A stretch of 64,000 nt of DNA from Corbicula japonica (lineage: Eukaryota; Mollusca; Bivalvia; Venerida; Cyrenidae). The position numbers and the translations under genes are program-made. The notes beneath the pieces were generated by a model. The model searched no databases and was not told the DNA's origin. It saw only the letters and a program-made list of their open reading frames with translations. The number at the start of each line of letters is the position of its first letter. The stretch's first letter is position 1. The DNA lies in contig JAZAYU010000217.1 of NCBI GenBank assembly GCA_038501625.1, positions 226,001 to 290,000 on the forward strand, read 5' to 3'. Shown here piece after piece: positions 22,584 through 34,987 of this stretch.

Positions 22584-24901
22584 CTGCAACAGAAATTTGA
22601 CCATAGTTATTATTAGATTTGTGTCTATTTGATCGCTGTCTAATATGTTTCAATATGTAAAATATGACTGTCTTGTATTAACAAAGCATTGTTGATATGC
22701 GCGTATGTAAACGAAGGCAAAAATAAAACTGCCTGAATATAAAAACATTTTTTCCAGCTTTTTCTTTTTGTATTCCTGAGTAATGAGAATGTGTAAACAC
22801 ATGGTGTGAGAAAGAACAAATCTAACATATCGTATTCAGTTACACATTGCCGATCAATTTAGTAATGTGTTGATTTTTCAGAGCTACATATCAAATTTAA
22901 AAACAAACAAGATGGAATGAAAATATCATGACGGTATGTTTTAATATAAACATAAAAATAAATTTGTATTGTGTCCCAAATAGATTCTCGCCGTATGGCA
23001 TTTTAACTCGTATGGTAATCTTCGGTTTTCTCCGTTACAACTCGTCGGCTATGGAATATTTCTGACTTACCTGCATGCGGGAAGATGCGGTTTATAATTC
23101 TCCATGCAGATCGGTGCATACATGGAACACAAGAAGAACTTGAGGTCCGGCGAGCACTGGATCTCAACCAGGGGCCAAAATTGATGTACTTCCAAACCAG
23201 CCTCGTCTTGGGAATCATGATTAAACTGAAAAAGAACAGAGGGGCCGTTTAAATAAAGTACATACCACTGGCAGGAAGCGTATATAACACATGCAGGAAG
23301 CGGTATAAGAGTTTAAGCACGGATTAGTCATTGTAAACTTGTCAAATCGGCTTCTTTGCCCCCCAGAAGTTGTACATGTACAAATATATGTAGGGGATGT
23401 GTCAGTATACCAGATCCTGTTTACACAATAATACTGACGTTAACATTTCTGTAAGATTTTTTCGCCACTATTATTGCTCGAGCATAATTTACTAAAGTTC
23501 TTCTATAACATGTATGCATTTTAGCAGGTTAGTATGACTGTACAAAGAATAACCCTTGACGCAGCCACGTTGGTATTCTACAATAACATGACAGTACTGT
23601 CGAGATTCGACGAGATTTGACGAGATTTGACGTAGTATCATCCAAGATCATCTTGATAGCTTAGACAAAGTACATTGTTTCTTCTTTTTTATAACTTCAC
23701 GTTGAGTTTATTATAACCTCTCTTTGGGTTTTTATTGTATGTTCGCTCAATTGAACTGTTGAGAATTTCAATAGATATTATTGAAGAGTCAAATTTGATT
23801 TATGTTCGACATTTCACGTAAAAAAAGACGTATTCACATCAGAATGTACAATCTTTATAATAATTTTACAGATTAATTATTTCTTTAAAAATTCAATAAT
23901 ACTTCTTTGCTTTCTACGATTGTCAAATATTACATCTTACCGATCCTAAGATATTGCGCTCAAAACTTTAAGAATGAAATTTTAACCGTAAATGAATGTT
24001 TGATGAAAAGACGGCGGTGATCGAGTATTCATTTCTATCAAGTACGATTTTTAACGACTTTGTACTAATTTCCTTATTTTTAACGTAATTATGTCAAATA
24101 ATATTAAATTTAGAAATACTCAATATTTTAGATAATGTCTACATTTAGAATAGAATAATTATCACAAGTAATTTCATTAATTAAAATTTTACACGGTAAC
24201 TTGTCAATAAAACCAAAATGGCCTAATTTATTTATTTCTTATCTGAAAGAGCCATTATTAACATATCAAATAATTATATGGTATATTAATTGATAAGTTG
24301 GTTGCCGATTTTGCTAATAAAAATGTCTTGCTGTAGTTATTGTTGTTGTTGGTTTGGTTTGAACTTAATATTTAAAAAAAAAATATTGCAATAAAAAATG
24401 TTGTGTTTTATGTCCTCAAAAATTGCAAATTAAAAATAAAATAACAAAAACAAATCTTCTGTTACAGCATTATATTTTCTGGTCTCAATATTATCTTTAT
24501 ATATATTCTCAGGCAATTAAATTTCGTGATTTTCGGTAAATTTTGCATCGTCGTTTCATTATTTGTTGAAGTTTAGTTTCTAAAAATACATTCAAATAAA
24601 TATATTTATCGTTGTTGGTTGTAGTAAAAAACTCGTGAACTTATTGCATGCAACTACCTGAAAATAACTGCCACGAAAATATGCATGTGCACGTGTTTTA
24701 TGAGTATGATTATTGCACGTGTATTATGAGCATGCTTACCTCATTCGGCATGTATGTGTAGTTGTAACCAATCCCTTTACACATTGGAATCGTAATCTCT
24801 TGGCATTGTTTTTTCTCTCCTTCTGTCACTCCCAATAAGACAATCAACATCACGATCATGGCAGAATATTTCTCCATCTTTCTATTTCCCGAGATAACCA
24901 T
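21074..24901 (-). CDS. fzd5/8: Frizzled 5/8-type Wnt receptor (three coding exons)
   Basis: A complete Frizzled: seven-pass membrane receptor for Wnt ligands, coupling to Dishevelled at the plasma membrane. Exons 24901-24740, 23225-23071 and 22583-21074 join through GT-AG introns of 1514 and 487 nt, giving 608 residues, or 600 if translation starts at Met9 (24877), which has the better Kozak context and directly precedes the signal peptide. The cysteine-rich domain has ten cysteines (33, 41, 78, 87, 94, 105, 109, 116, 133, 146). A Pro/Thr/Asp-rich linker leads to seven membrane segments (about 276-300, 312-331, 352-383, 398-420, 441-466, 487-512, 535-559). The Dishevelled-binding KTxxxW is KTLETW at 560-565. 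The stretches [20 protein letters not shown] and [14 protein letters not shown] point to Fzd5/8 rather than other Frizzled groups. The tail ends SHC, where human FZD5 ends SHV. Confidence 0.96.
22584..23070 (-). other. Frizzled intron 2 (phase 2)
   Basis: 487 nt, donor GTAAGT and acceptor TGTTGCAG, splitting Arg106. AT-rich and without recognisable features. Confidence 0.85.
23071..23225 (-). CDS. fzd5/8: Frizzled coding exon 2: CRD core
   Basis: 155 nt, phase 0 in and phase 2 out. It encodes [20 protein letters not shown] through to PHLPAC plus the first two bases of an Arg codon, with CRD cysteines 78, 87, 94 and 105. Acceptor TTTTTCAG and donor GTAAGT. It is short and easily missed, because a longer shadow frame covers it on the same strand. 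Confidence 0.93.
23226..24739 (-). other. Frizzled intron 1 (phase 0)
   Basis: 1514 nt, donor GTAAGC and acceptor TTTTTCAG. AT-rich, with no repeat or RNA gene recognised except three tandem CGAGATTTGA-type units at about 23602-23630. Confidence 0.85.
24740..24901 (-). CDS. fzd5/8: Frizzled coding exon 1: signal peptide and CRD start
   Basis: 54 codons, ending in phase 0 after MPNE at donor GTAAGC. An in-frame TAG at 24925-24923 bounds the frame, so the Mets at 24901 and 24877 are the only two possible starts before the signal peptide. The latter reads AAAATGG and is preferred. Hydrophobic core [11 protein letters not shown], likely cleavage around VTEG-EKK. CRD cysteines 33 and 41 and the N-glycosylation site NYT at 47-49 lie here. 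Untranslated exons further upstream cannot be excluded. Confidence 0.93.
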
Positions 24902-27030
24902 CTGTTTTCTGCTGTAATCTTTCTAAATTTATTCTGCTCTGGAATGAACAAGCATTCGTATTTTTAGCCAGCACATTTCTGTTAACATGAAATCAGCAGA
25001 TAATTTCAGAGTTATTCCCGGTCAATTTACACGAAATTAAGACAATTAGCTAGTTGTTGCTTCATATAAACGCGCTTATCTATGGGCCAGACATTTCTAT
25101 CCGAATCGCTTATCTGTCCGAAAACTGACCGGTGCGTCTCGTGTTATCTTACTCGACCAAGATAATAGCTATCTCATTTCTCGATTATGCTCAAAATTTT
25201 CCCTCTTGTTTATAAAGTGAAATTTGTAACATATAAACATTGTACTCCTTCTTGTCCTTAACACAAAGCTTCTTCCGTGGATATCTAGCTATTTAAATGA
25301 TGTAAAAATATAAACAAACTTGCCCTATATGAAACCCCAAATATCTATATTTAATACTCGTCAATTTGATAAATTAATAGCAGTGTTTAACAAAATGAAG
25401 AAAACTCATAATTACCTTGTCATTACAAAGTCCTCGTGATTAGAACTTAAAAGTTTAATCCTCTGTACAGCATACACAGCTCTATTCAAAATTAACTCTT
25501 CAGTTGTTGTTGTTTTAATGTGATTTTCCTCTTAACGTTAAACAGCTTTTTTTTAATCCACTATGAACAAGAAGTCATATGTCTTCACAATATCCACAGT
25601 TACACCAATTTCGACGCCACTGACAACTCGATATCGTATACCCCTAGACCCTTCTCAGGCGACACCAGTACCTAAGTAAACTGTTTTAAGTTTAAGTGTT
25701 TATTTTTCTAGTGCAGTTCAAATCCAAATGTCTTGAATCTGATCCCCTAGGATATAATCCGAAAAGCTAAGCCAGTATTAGGTTTCTTGTATTAACATTC
25801 AGGTACTTGTGGGTTTTGATTAAACAAATCCGCTTTTGAACTGGATTTGATTTGCACGCACTTTATATTCCGCTGTTAAGAAACAAAAATCTCAACAAAT
25901 TTTGACAGGTATGACACTTGCTTATTAATTTGAGAAAATCCACTCAGCTTTAACTCTTCATTTGTGCAAACTGTGAAAAATATCTTCCAAGTTTCTAGGA
26001 TTCACGTCGTGTCAGCGAGCCATAAAGTCTCTGTCACTTTCGCGATGTTTGCCACAGTTTGGCCGACTTGTGAGATGTGCAATGTTCTGCTACTAAAGTA
26101 GAATTGTTTCAGTTTTCCTCTCCTCTCCGTTAAGATTTTATCTGGCACCGAAAACTCTTGATTGTCAATAATAGTTATTACACAGTAAATCCAGTCTAAT
26201 TCATTTAATATTATCCACGAAGAAGTATTTGCGTTTAGCTTTTGAATATGAATGGCTCGAAAGTTGCGTCACATCTGTAGCGCGAGTAGATATCGAATCA
26301 AAGTTACTGCTCAAGTCACGTGCCTAATTACGCTCCACCTCCTTTGATTGATCTGTATTATCTGGATGATTGACAGGCGTTTTTGATGATCTTGATCAGT
26401 GCGCTATGATTTCCTGTAAAGATAAATAAGAAAAGATTTTGAGTTATTGCCGAATGTCGTACCGTGTCACTTATAAGGGTTAATTTGTTTGATGAACGAT
26501 AGTTTGTATACAATTCAACACGTAAATGTTACAGAAATGAGGATTTATGGACTATCTTTTTTCAATTTATCCACAGTATCTTTATTAAGAAGAACGAAAA
26601 AATAAAAACACAAATATTTATGACTACAAGCTTGTTATACACAGAAAAAATACGGATAAATTATTATGTAATAAATGTCATTTATAGAAGCGTACAAGTC
26701 TTAAACATAATGTCCTTTTCACTGTGTTACTATTTTATAAATCTAAAAAAACTTACAATGGGTAAGTCAACAAAATGAAACGTAAAACGTAATTCTAGCC
26801 CCAGCATAAATGCATCATTTAATACTTATTCTCAATCCCAAACACCCTGAGAAGACGGTTTAATTTTACAGTCCAAATTCTGCACCAAAATTCAACCTAA
26901 GCGATTTCTAGGTTGCGTATGTGTGTGTGTGGGGTGGGGGGGGGGGGGGGGGGGTTGTTAATGCCCGGTGTTGATTGGAGATAGAACTGTAAGTTCAAGC
27001 AGTTTTCAGTTAACTACCGTAACTGGTGTA
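24902..27030. other. Frizzled 5' flank, probable promoter region
   Basis: The putative 5' UTR and upstream region of the minus-strand gene. No clear TATA box at a fixed distance. The TTTATAAA at about 25209-25216 is one candidate but has no other support. A CCTTTGATTG site (TCF/LEF-like core CTTTGAT) is at 26341-26350, about 1.44 kb upstream of the ATG. A G-rich run spans 26920-26954. No other gene is seen. Confidence 0.4.
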
Positions 27031-27033
27031 AAA

Positions 27034-27200
27034 TACTGTTAAATAATTTTATTTCGCGCAGGTTTAATTTTCGCGTATTTCGCGCTACGACAAGTTCTCT
27101 ACAGGAAAATACAGTTACGCGAATAAATGCCCCCGCGAATTTATTATTTACCTTTTTTTCGTGAAAATTCGTCCCCGCGAAATTAAATGATACTAGAGTA
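27034..27200. mobile_element. MITE, family C (TACTG...TTTCGCG ends)
   Basis: The left end TACTGTTAAATAATTTTATT then TCGCG is the inverted complement of the right end CGCGAAATTAAATGATACTA then GAGTA. It has the same ends and CGCG-rich interior as 9546-9760, but is shorter. Confidence 0.75.
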
Positions 27201-27904
27201 ATAGTATGGAACAAACAACTTCAGTATGTATCAAATTGTAATATATGATGATATTATCAAAGGCTACATTTACTATAGTTTTGATTTAGTCCGTTTGCTG
27301 CAACTAAAAGAAACCTAAAACGACTGAATTTTCACCAGCAAGCCCCCAACGCAAGTTTATAGTTGCTGCTATTGCTGCTGCTGGTGCAAGGAATCAACCC
27401 GCTACTGCGATATCTCCTAGCCATACTAAGCGATACAAAGACACTCTAAAACTCCAAGAATGACAAATTCAGCCAGAAACACTGAACACTCCGCCAGCTA
27501 AACAAAACATCCCTGCAGTCATTCGAAATATCCAAACCAGACGCGTATAAGCGTTTGTTTGTTCAAGTCAGCACCGATTAGCATTGCTGCCAGTATCTGC
27601 AATCCGATCTAACTGCTCGCGCCTTGTATTAATTATATAATAGCACAATGACAAAAATGGAATCCTGAGTTTATAGAATTCAGGAATATTTTGGCGATAC
27701 GATTGTCGTGAGTTTGTGCTTAACGTCTGCACGAGTGATCCGTTAAACGTGTCACGTGCGAGATTTTGAATAGTTGTCATTTGTTCGTCATAGCGTTAAT
27801 TACATTATACGAGTTTATGAGTACAAAATATTAACTATGATTTCGGTAAGACTCGATGATTATTTTTTATGGTGTAAGGAACTACACAACATTTACACAA
27901 ACAG

Positions 27905-28085
27905 CTCCGGGCCGGGTCCAGAGGGTATTCCGATCAGGGGCTCGGTTGAACACCGTTTTTTGCGTGCAGCAATTATTTAATTTTTACGAAAATTTTGGCC
28001 AGAAAATTGGCAGTTATCATATGACTACCTTAAGACTGTCCCAAACGATACCCCTGTCTCGAAACCTTGCATCCGATCTTGCAAC
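27905..28085 (+). repeat. dispersed repeat, family D
   Basis: CCAGAGGGTATTCCGATC, CAGCAATTATTTAATTTTTA and CCAAACGATACCCC then CTTGCATCCGATC match the family D copies at 16325 and 62205. The overlapping short frames are part of the repeat. Confidence 0.6.
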
Positions 28086-28198
28086 AGTACAATTTAGATA
28101 TTACCTTCAATTTCTACTATATCCTATAAAACTCTAATTGTAGTAGAAAATCGCACCAATTATTTGGAATGTGTGTGGAACTAAAATAGTGTAGCCTG

Positions 28199-28332
<134 letters not shown>

Positions 28333-28339
28333 TGAGGTT

Positions 28340-30510
28340 GTTGTATTTACGCCATCATTATTACACATTGAACCAAATGATCTTTTCTGTTTCGTTGTCA
28401 AATATTGCCGACACGCAGTCTTTGAATCTGCTTTGACACTGATTATTTCATGCGTTTATTATGAACATTCAAATGTTAATCATCTATTTTATTTTACTAA
28501 TGATGTATAACAATTATGACACCGGCGTTATGACAGCCAGCTATTTTTCACACTCGTTTTTTGCAGCGTCAAAAATGATAAGATCATGATTTTGTTGATT
28601 ACAAAAAGATATTACGAGGTAAATGAAGTTCATGACATGATAAAAAGTATTCTGTACACTTGTCATTGTATTCAAAAGGTAAGAAAAATTAAAATCATCA
28701 GTATCTATAATCTTTATATTTTATCTGAAAATCACTGCCTACCACCAAAGTTTGTGGTATTAATTTACAAACATTAGATTGTGCTGTTGATTTTAATGAC
28801 GAGGAATTTATTATTTTAGTGATTTTCCCTGATAATGCCAAGTTGTTATCATATAATGCCTTTTTTCTCGAATTATTATCGGATGTCGGATGCTCCTATC
28901 TACCGGACAAGTGCGAAAGCAATTCCGATATCTACCGGACAATTACGGAAATAATGCCGATGTGCTATGCTACGAATTTAATGAAGAATTTTTAATTAAA
29001 AAGTAATTTCGCCCAGTCCAAGTAACCATTGTTTGGAACTAGATCGGTCCTGAGTGTAAGCCAAAGGCTTCTTTGTAAAAACTACAACACATCAAATCCA
29101 GCTGGCTCCTATATGTCATCAGTTTTCGCGATTAAGGTCCGTGTGCTATCTAGACTGACTGGGCTCTTGCTTTAAAACATTTATTTACCGAATATAGAAA
29201 AAAGTCCAAAAGTGTTTTGTTGATCTAAAAATCTCATAATTCAACACAACATAATTCAAACACTTAATACTCGTAAAAACTCGAAAAATGACATCTTTTT
29301 AAAGAAGAAAATGAGCGCTAATGAGGTCACACCTATGTCAGCATGAACCTGATAATGTTTTATACAGCATTGTTCACGTTTTCAAAGAACTTGATCCTAT
29401 TTCAACAATTTAAATTTCAACACTCCGGACGACGGTAAAAGATCGTAAGGTAGTCTCTGTTGATGGTAAATTTACGTCACTTTCGTTTACGACATCGATC
29501 AATTTGTTGGTTTTTTGAAAACTGAAGAACGACAATTTGTAATATTTAAGCAGTGCTTTGCAAAGTAATTTTAGGCAAATAAAAGAAGTGTTTTAAACGA
29601 GGTTTAGTCGATATACGAGACGTAGGATGGCGGTACTAGTGTTCCCCGCTGGGTGGAATTGATTAGAGTAACCCAAAGAATTGATTAGTGGAACCCAACG
29701 ATCAATGGGGAGTTCTATTTCTACCGAGGCGCAACAAAGAGCGACTAATTGTCACAATTTTGACGAACATGAGGCGTGGGGTTCGTTAAAGGGCATTGCT
29801 GGGTGTTGCACCGAAACACAAATTAAAGTACTATTAAGTACAGGCGAGAAGTCACGGCGATTTTTACGTGTTAATGCGTTATGTATAGCAGCTGCTTTAA
29901 AAAGGAACAAATACACGGCGATTTTAGTGTTCAAGCGTTAACTATAGCAGATGTTAAAATGAAACAAATTGTCATATAAATTAAGCAAAACGACGTTAGA
30001 GTATTAACATTTTAAACTTGTATGAAAGAATGCATCAAAACAGCAAGTGTTTAAAATTAGAAGTACTGTCGTATTTTAAAAGCCTAAATAGTAATTAAGT
30101 ATTTGGTGTCACTTCTTTTTTAGAATATCAACCGTTTTCTTTTACAAGTATTGAAATTAAATATTGTAGCCAACTCTACTTTTTAGGAATATTGACGACG
30201 TGTCATATAAAAATATCGCTAAAATGTTTGCTAAATGTAAACATATCATGTTATAAAAAGTATTTCACGCAATTGTTTGCTTAGAAATGTTTGTCCTCAG
30301 GGTGGTTCAGGTACAGTGGAGTTCTGATCTGTTTGTTTTTCTTTTTTTCTCTTTTTTGTGCATTTCAATCGAATATTTTATGAGATAAAATATTTCCGGT
30401 ATGCTTGGTGGAAAGCTATCCATAAATACTGCGGTATCATTATATTTCGCGCAAGTTTAAATTCGCATAATTTGCACAAGGGTAAACGCGCAAATTTTAA
30501 AATTAGCGAA
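28340..30510. other. intergenic, no gene recognised
   Basis: AT-rich. The open frames at 28586-28777 and 29681-29941 are short and lack domains. A family C fragment (GCGGTATCATTATATTTCGC) begins near 30431. Confidence 0.55.
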
Positions 30511-30514
30511 AGCA

Positions 30515-30690
30515 TCACTTTTCATCTGATCAGGATCTACACGGTCCGCTTTGAGACTCATTAGGTTATTTCTGAACAAGATGTGACTAGTGCAGATCCA
30601 GATCAGACTCCTGCGGATGTACTGGCTGATCTGGATCTAGGGGCCTACACTGGTCGCACATGCGTAAACATGCGTATGTATTGAGTAAAG
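30515..30690. mobile_element. MITE, family T, partial
   Basis: Carries GATCAGGATCTACACGGTCC, GCAGATCCAGATCAGACTCC and TGGCTGATCTGGATCTAG, plus a degraded GAGTAAAGG right end. Confidence 0.65.
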
Positions 30691-31090
30691 GAAGACATGT
30701 ACTGGGAGAACTAAATCAAAATAAAATAAAATTTGTAAACGAAGGGACATAAAAAACAATAGCAACGATGTTGAAAGCTATGTTAACAATGAGATATCGT
30801 ATGCAAAGCAGACATTTCGCCTCATAATTATTTTTCACATAAATTTCATAAAATTGGGGTCATTCTATGAAGCCGGAATAGCCACTGCGTGATTTAATGA
30901 ATAATTCTGCAATAATTCGGAGAGTTTTATATATGTCAAGTGCCATCATTTCTCAATTGTGAAACATTTGTCTGCAATTATTACATTTTTGTAGAACCTT
31001 ATTATTTTTTATTCGAATATTTTAGAATAATTCAGGCGGATCAAAGGTTGTTGAAAGGTTGTGTCTAAATATGGACAAATATGCTTCTAT

Positions 31091-31334
31091 TTAACCCTTT
31101 CCTCAATATATATACATATTTCCACGCATTTGCGACCAGTGTAGGTCCAGATCAGCTAGCACATCCGTGCCATATGATCAGGATCTGCACTGATCGTTTT
31201 TTGGTCAGAAATAACCTAACAAATCAAAAAGCGAACAGTGCAGATCTTGATCAGACGACACGGATGTGCCGGCTGATCTGGATCTACACTGTTCGCCCAC
31301 GCAATCAATGTGTGTCTACGGACGAAAGGGTTAA
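31091..31334. mobile_element. MITE, family T, best copy (TTAA ends)
   Basis: 244 bp bounded by TTAACCCTTTCCTC and GACGAAAGGGTTAA. Inside are two hairpin halves: GCGACCAGTGTAGGTCCAGA with its complement around GATCTGCACTGATCG, and GCGAACAGTGCAGATCTTGA with TGATCTGGATCTACACTGTT. TTAA at both ends suggests a TTAA target site as for piggyBac-type elements, but a TA target cannot be ruled out. Non-coding. Other copies are at 17270, 30515, 32326, 38234, 41820, 52145 and 61411. Confidence 0.8.
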
Positions 31335-31457
31335 TTATGCATTGCTTCAGTGTCCGAGACATTGAAATTTAGTTGTATTACTGTATTAGCTGCTTTTCTG
31401 TGTGTATGTCTTAAACATTTTCTGGGAATATATTTCTAAGCGTGAGGCATGAATGAA

Positions 31458-31610
31458 TTTACCAGGGTTGGGTGCAAGATTTCGAGAACGGGAATTCGTT
31501 TTGGACAGTCTTAGGGTAGTAACAGGATAAAATTCACCTTCTGGCTCCAAAAAACCCCAATGAACATTAATTGTTTCAGCCCGAAAAGGAGTTTTAGCAT
31601 GCCCACAACC
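31458..31610 (-). repeat. dispersed repeat, family D
   Basis: On the minus strand: CTAAGACTGTCCAAAACGAA, TCCCGTTCTCGAAATCTTGC and ACCCAACCCTGG match family D. Confidence 0.55.
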
Positions 31611-32325
31611 CCTTGACACCCCCTCCGCTGATTTACCAATCAGTTTCATAAACAAATAAGACGCTTTATTAATAAAACTGATGTCAACAATAACATTTGG
31701 GATGTTAGTTCAATGCTGGTGCGATCAATTCAAGGGAACGTCATTATCATTATTGTTAAAACCAACACCTTCTTGTCTGATCTTGTCTATCTATGAATTA
31801 TCTTCCAATAATTGAAGTAACTTAGCTTTTTTCTGTTTAATTCTTGTTGAGATAAACATAATATTAACGTTAATTAATCCATTCACGGATTCGTCATCTT
31901 TGATTCCGCTGACGCACCGTGCATGGATTAATCAGATTTGTTGTTAGCACTATTTCCAATAACCTGCTAAAACTGTCTCTTTTATTGAAGAGTTCTTTGA
32001 CAAGTATGATTTCACGACAAAAGAGACTATCAACAGTTATTTCGCAAAGTCAGTAGGTTTTCGCGAGATTTCTAAATGTGTTAGGAAATACGGTGCCACA
32101 GATGTCCGAATATTGTAATTTCGACAATCCTAAACACTGAATCACCGAAAAACCGACAGCTTATGTGTAAACGACAATACATGTATATGAAAACAAGAAA
32201 TAACTGGCACTTGTTTGAACGAAGATTCAACATTTTCAAGAGCCTCGGTAAACTCTTTTAAGTTCGTTGCTATAAACCCTAGTCAGATAATTGATTCATA
32301 TATGGCTATGTGGGATATGGCTTTT

Positions 32326-32541
32326 ATCCCATGGGCTAACTGTAGATCCAGATAGGCCGGCACGTGTGTGTCATCAGATCAGGATCTACGCTAATCTATG
32401 TTCTGCTCTTCAGGTTATTTCTGATAAAGAATGTTAGCAGTGTAAATCCAGATCCGACGGCACAGATGTACAGTCTGATCTGGACCTACACTGCCTGGTC
32501 TCACATGCGACAAAAGTCTTATATTTGGGGTAAATGGTTAA
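32326..32541. mobile_element. MITE, family T, diverged
   Basis: Carries AACTGTAGATCCAGATAGGC, TCAGATCAGGATCTACGCTA and GTCTGATCTGGACCTACACT, ending GGTTAA at 32541. Confidence 0.65.
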
Positions 32542-32649
32542 GAAATAAATAAGAACACCATTGCAATTTGCAACAAACATTGATCTACTGGATATAGTTC
32601 TACAAAAGTGTAATATATAGTGATGCTGCGGGCTTCTCTCCAAGTCATG

Positions 32650-33480
32650 CACTGACCCATTTTCAACAGATCAGCGCTTAAACACATTACGATTATGTCT
32701 TAGGAAAGATGGCAACTAAAATATACACGCAAAATAATGTTGAAGCACTTTTAAATTATAGTTCGCATGTTATTAAACAAATAATCTTAAATTCAGTTTA
32801 ACACGATGCAGGATGCGATATATTTTCTCGGGTACGGTATGCGAAAGTGCAATTTGTAAATTTATATATCAATACGTACGAAATTTTTTAAAAGTTTTTT
32901 GTCTGACAAATGAACACCTGTTTTCAATGAACCATATCCGCAAATAATCTGCTCCCGGCCTACTCAGCAAGACGTAACAATGTTAAGCCCCATGATATGC
33001 AAAAAAGCTTACTGCATTCGGCAAGGAAAGCAATGTTCTCAATAAAAAATAAGCCTTATTATTACGGTCAAATGTTAATGAGGCCTACACTGCTGCGAAT
33101 GACAATGATTTGCGAAAGTTGCAAGGTCGCCTAGCTGTGATAGATCGTCAAAGGCGACATGGAGGGGCGTTGAACTGTGAGACATATCGGCAAAGGCGAC
33201 ATTTAGGGGTGTTGAACGGATGCATATGCGCGCAGTATTTTTTGTAAATCATGAAAAGTGGACTTGACGTATGACATGAAGAATGAAGTAACAGCGTGTC
33301 ACTGTAACCTGACTTGAAGGCAAATGTTAAGATAACTAATCAGCCCTGATAATTATGTAGTAGAAGCGATGAGCGCAAGTGTTGCAATGATAACTATTTA
33401 CAGAAGCTATTTTGTGGCACATTGCTCTTGGCACAGAACCGCGTATAATACACTGTGATCACACCGTAACTGAATAGAAT
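32650..33480. other. intergenic, nothing recognised
   Basis: AT-rich. A ~45-bp phrase containing CAAAGGCGACAT and GGGGCGTTGAAC is duplicated at about 33148-33215. Confidence 0.5.
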
Positions 33481-33484
33481 AGAA

Positions 33485-33640
33485 AACAGGGCCTGATGCA
33501 AGATTTTCAGAAATGGGATCTTTTGGGCCATTTAGCTAATGTAAATTCCAACTTCCAGGCAATATTCCTCATGACAATTATATATTGATACCGCGAGAGT
33601 GGGTTCAAGCATCCCCAATGAACCCCATGGATCATTTACT
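33485..33640 (-). repeat. dispersed repeat, family D, decayed
   Basis: On the plus strand, GATGCAAGATTTTCAGAAAT and GGGTTCAAGCATCCCC are the complement of family D blocks. Confidence 0.45.
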
Positions 33641-33837
33641 TGAACACAACACAACATATAGCTAATTATATTGGATTCAATTCGAGGATTTGTCCATTTA
33701 CTACTTCAGATGCGCCCTTATTCGTGGGTCTACAATTTCGATCTTCCGATCATTGTATATTCATGGAAAATATTGTTTTGAGATCCTAGCCTTTATTAGT
33801 TTAATTGTAGAGCCCTAACACATGAACCAAAAGTTAG

Positions 33838-33929
33838 TGCCCCGGGTGAGGATCGAACTCACGACCTTCAGATCGCTCTATTTATATTTGATTATGAGAC
33901 TGACGCGCTACCTACTGCGCTACCGAGGC
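33838..33929 (-). tRNA. tRNA-Met (CAU), elongator type, 19-nt intron
   Basis: 92 nt on the minus strand with exons identical to the copy at 4844 and a 19-nt intron ending TAGAGCG after A37. A TTTT terminator follows on the minus strand (about 33831-33828). The 5' flank (33930-34080) matches the conserved upstream block of the other copies, including a GATGTAAAAC-type motif. Confidence 0.85.
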
Positions 33930-34692
33930 ACATATCATGCACGGTTCATCATTCGTAAAAATTTAAAACGCACTCAAACCCCAAGGCAAGCCAAGCCATA
34001 AAATCCATGTAGAACATTATTGTCCAACAAGGTGTTTTACATCATGTTTACGCCGGCTGAGGATATCTGTTAAACACATTTTTTTTTCAATATTTCAATT
34101 CATGGTTTTCAATATTCTTTAGTAGGATTTTATTTAATTCTCTAAATTGCGTGGTGGTTTTGACTTCTTTGATCCGCGGAATCCACGTAAACTAATAAGC
34201 CGCGAATACTAATGACAGTAAGTTAAAACTGAGACGCCATATTAAATCAATGTACGTATTGTAATATCCCCTTCATGAGAATTACTCACTGTTAAAATAT
34301 TCAATCCGCCCATAAATATAATTAGATCATGATTGTTTTCATAGTCACGTGACAGTTTAGATTTATTAGATAAGATTGTAACTGTCTACTTAACCATAAT
34401 CAGTTATACAGGGGCTTCTTGAGCCGACCTTTATCAGTGAGCTGGAGAAGTGACCACTTGTTTTAGACAACCGATAGACTCAAAATAGTGAAATGATAGA
34501 GATAGTGTATATACGGGGATTACGTTATCTCGCACACGGGCTATTATTATGCATGGTTACGTCATTATCAGGCCACTATCTAACAAGGGGTCCTGATAAA
34601 CAAACACATACTCGGACTTCTATCTCCGGACATACCGACACTTTAAACCTAACATCATCGTTGTCAAAATACGGAAATTAAGAATCGATAGC

Positions 34693-34730
34693 AGTTGTTG
34701 TTGTTGTTGTTGTTGTTGTCGTCGTCGCTA
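34693..34730 (+). repeat. TTG/TCG triplet tract
   Basis: About ten TTG units followed by TCG units. Confidence 0.85.
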
Positions 34731-34848
34731 TATGTATAGAAATGCATTTTATACAATCGAGGAACCTTCTAAACCTAGAATTATTTCAGTCGCTTGTAAA
34801 AAACTGTTTTAATATCATTACTTTTAAAAATTAAATATTACGTAAACT

Positions 34849-34987
<139 letters not shown>

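Noticed and set aside
23003..23218. 71-residue minus-strand frame over Frizzled exon 2
   Set aside because: It is in a different frame from the CRD, which reads through [15 protein letters not shown] with proper splice sites.
26920..26954. G-rich run as a regulatory G-quadruplex of the Frizzled promoter
   Set aside because: A simple GT/poly-G tract about 2 kb upstream; a similar run at 46314-46347 has no gene nearby.
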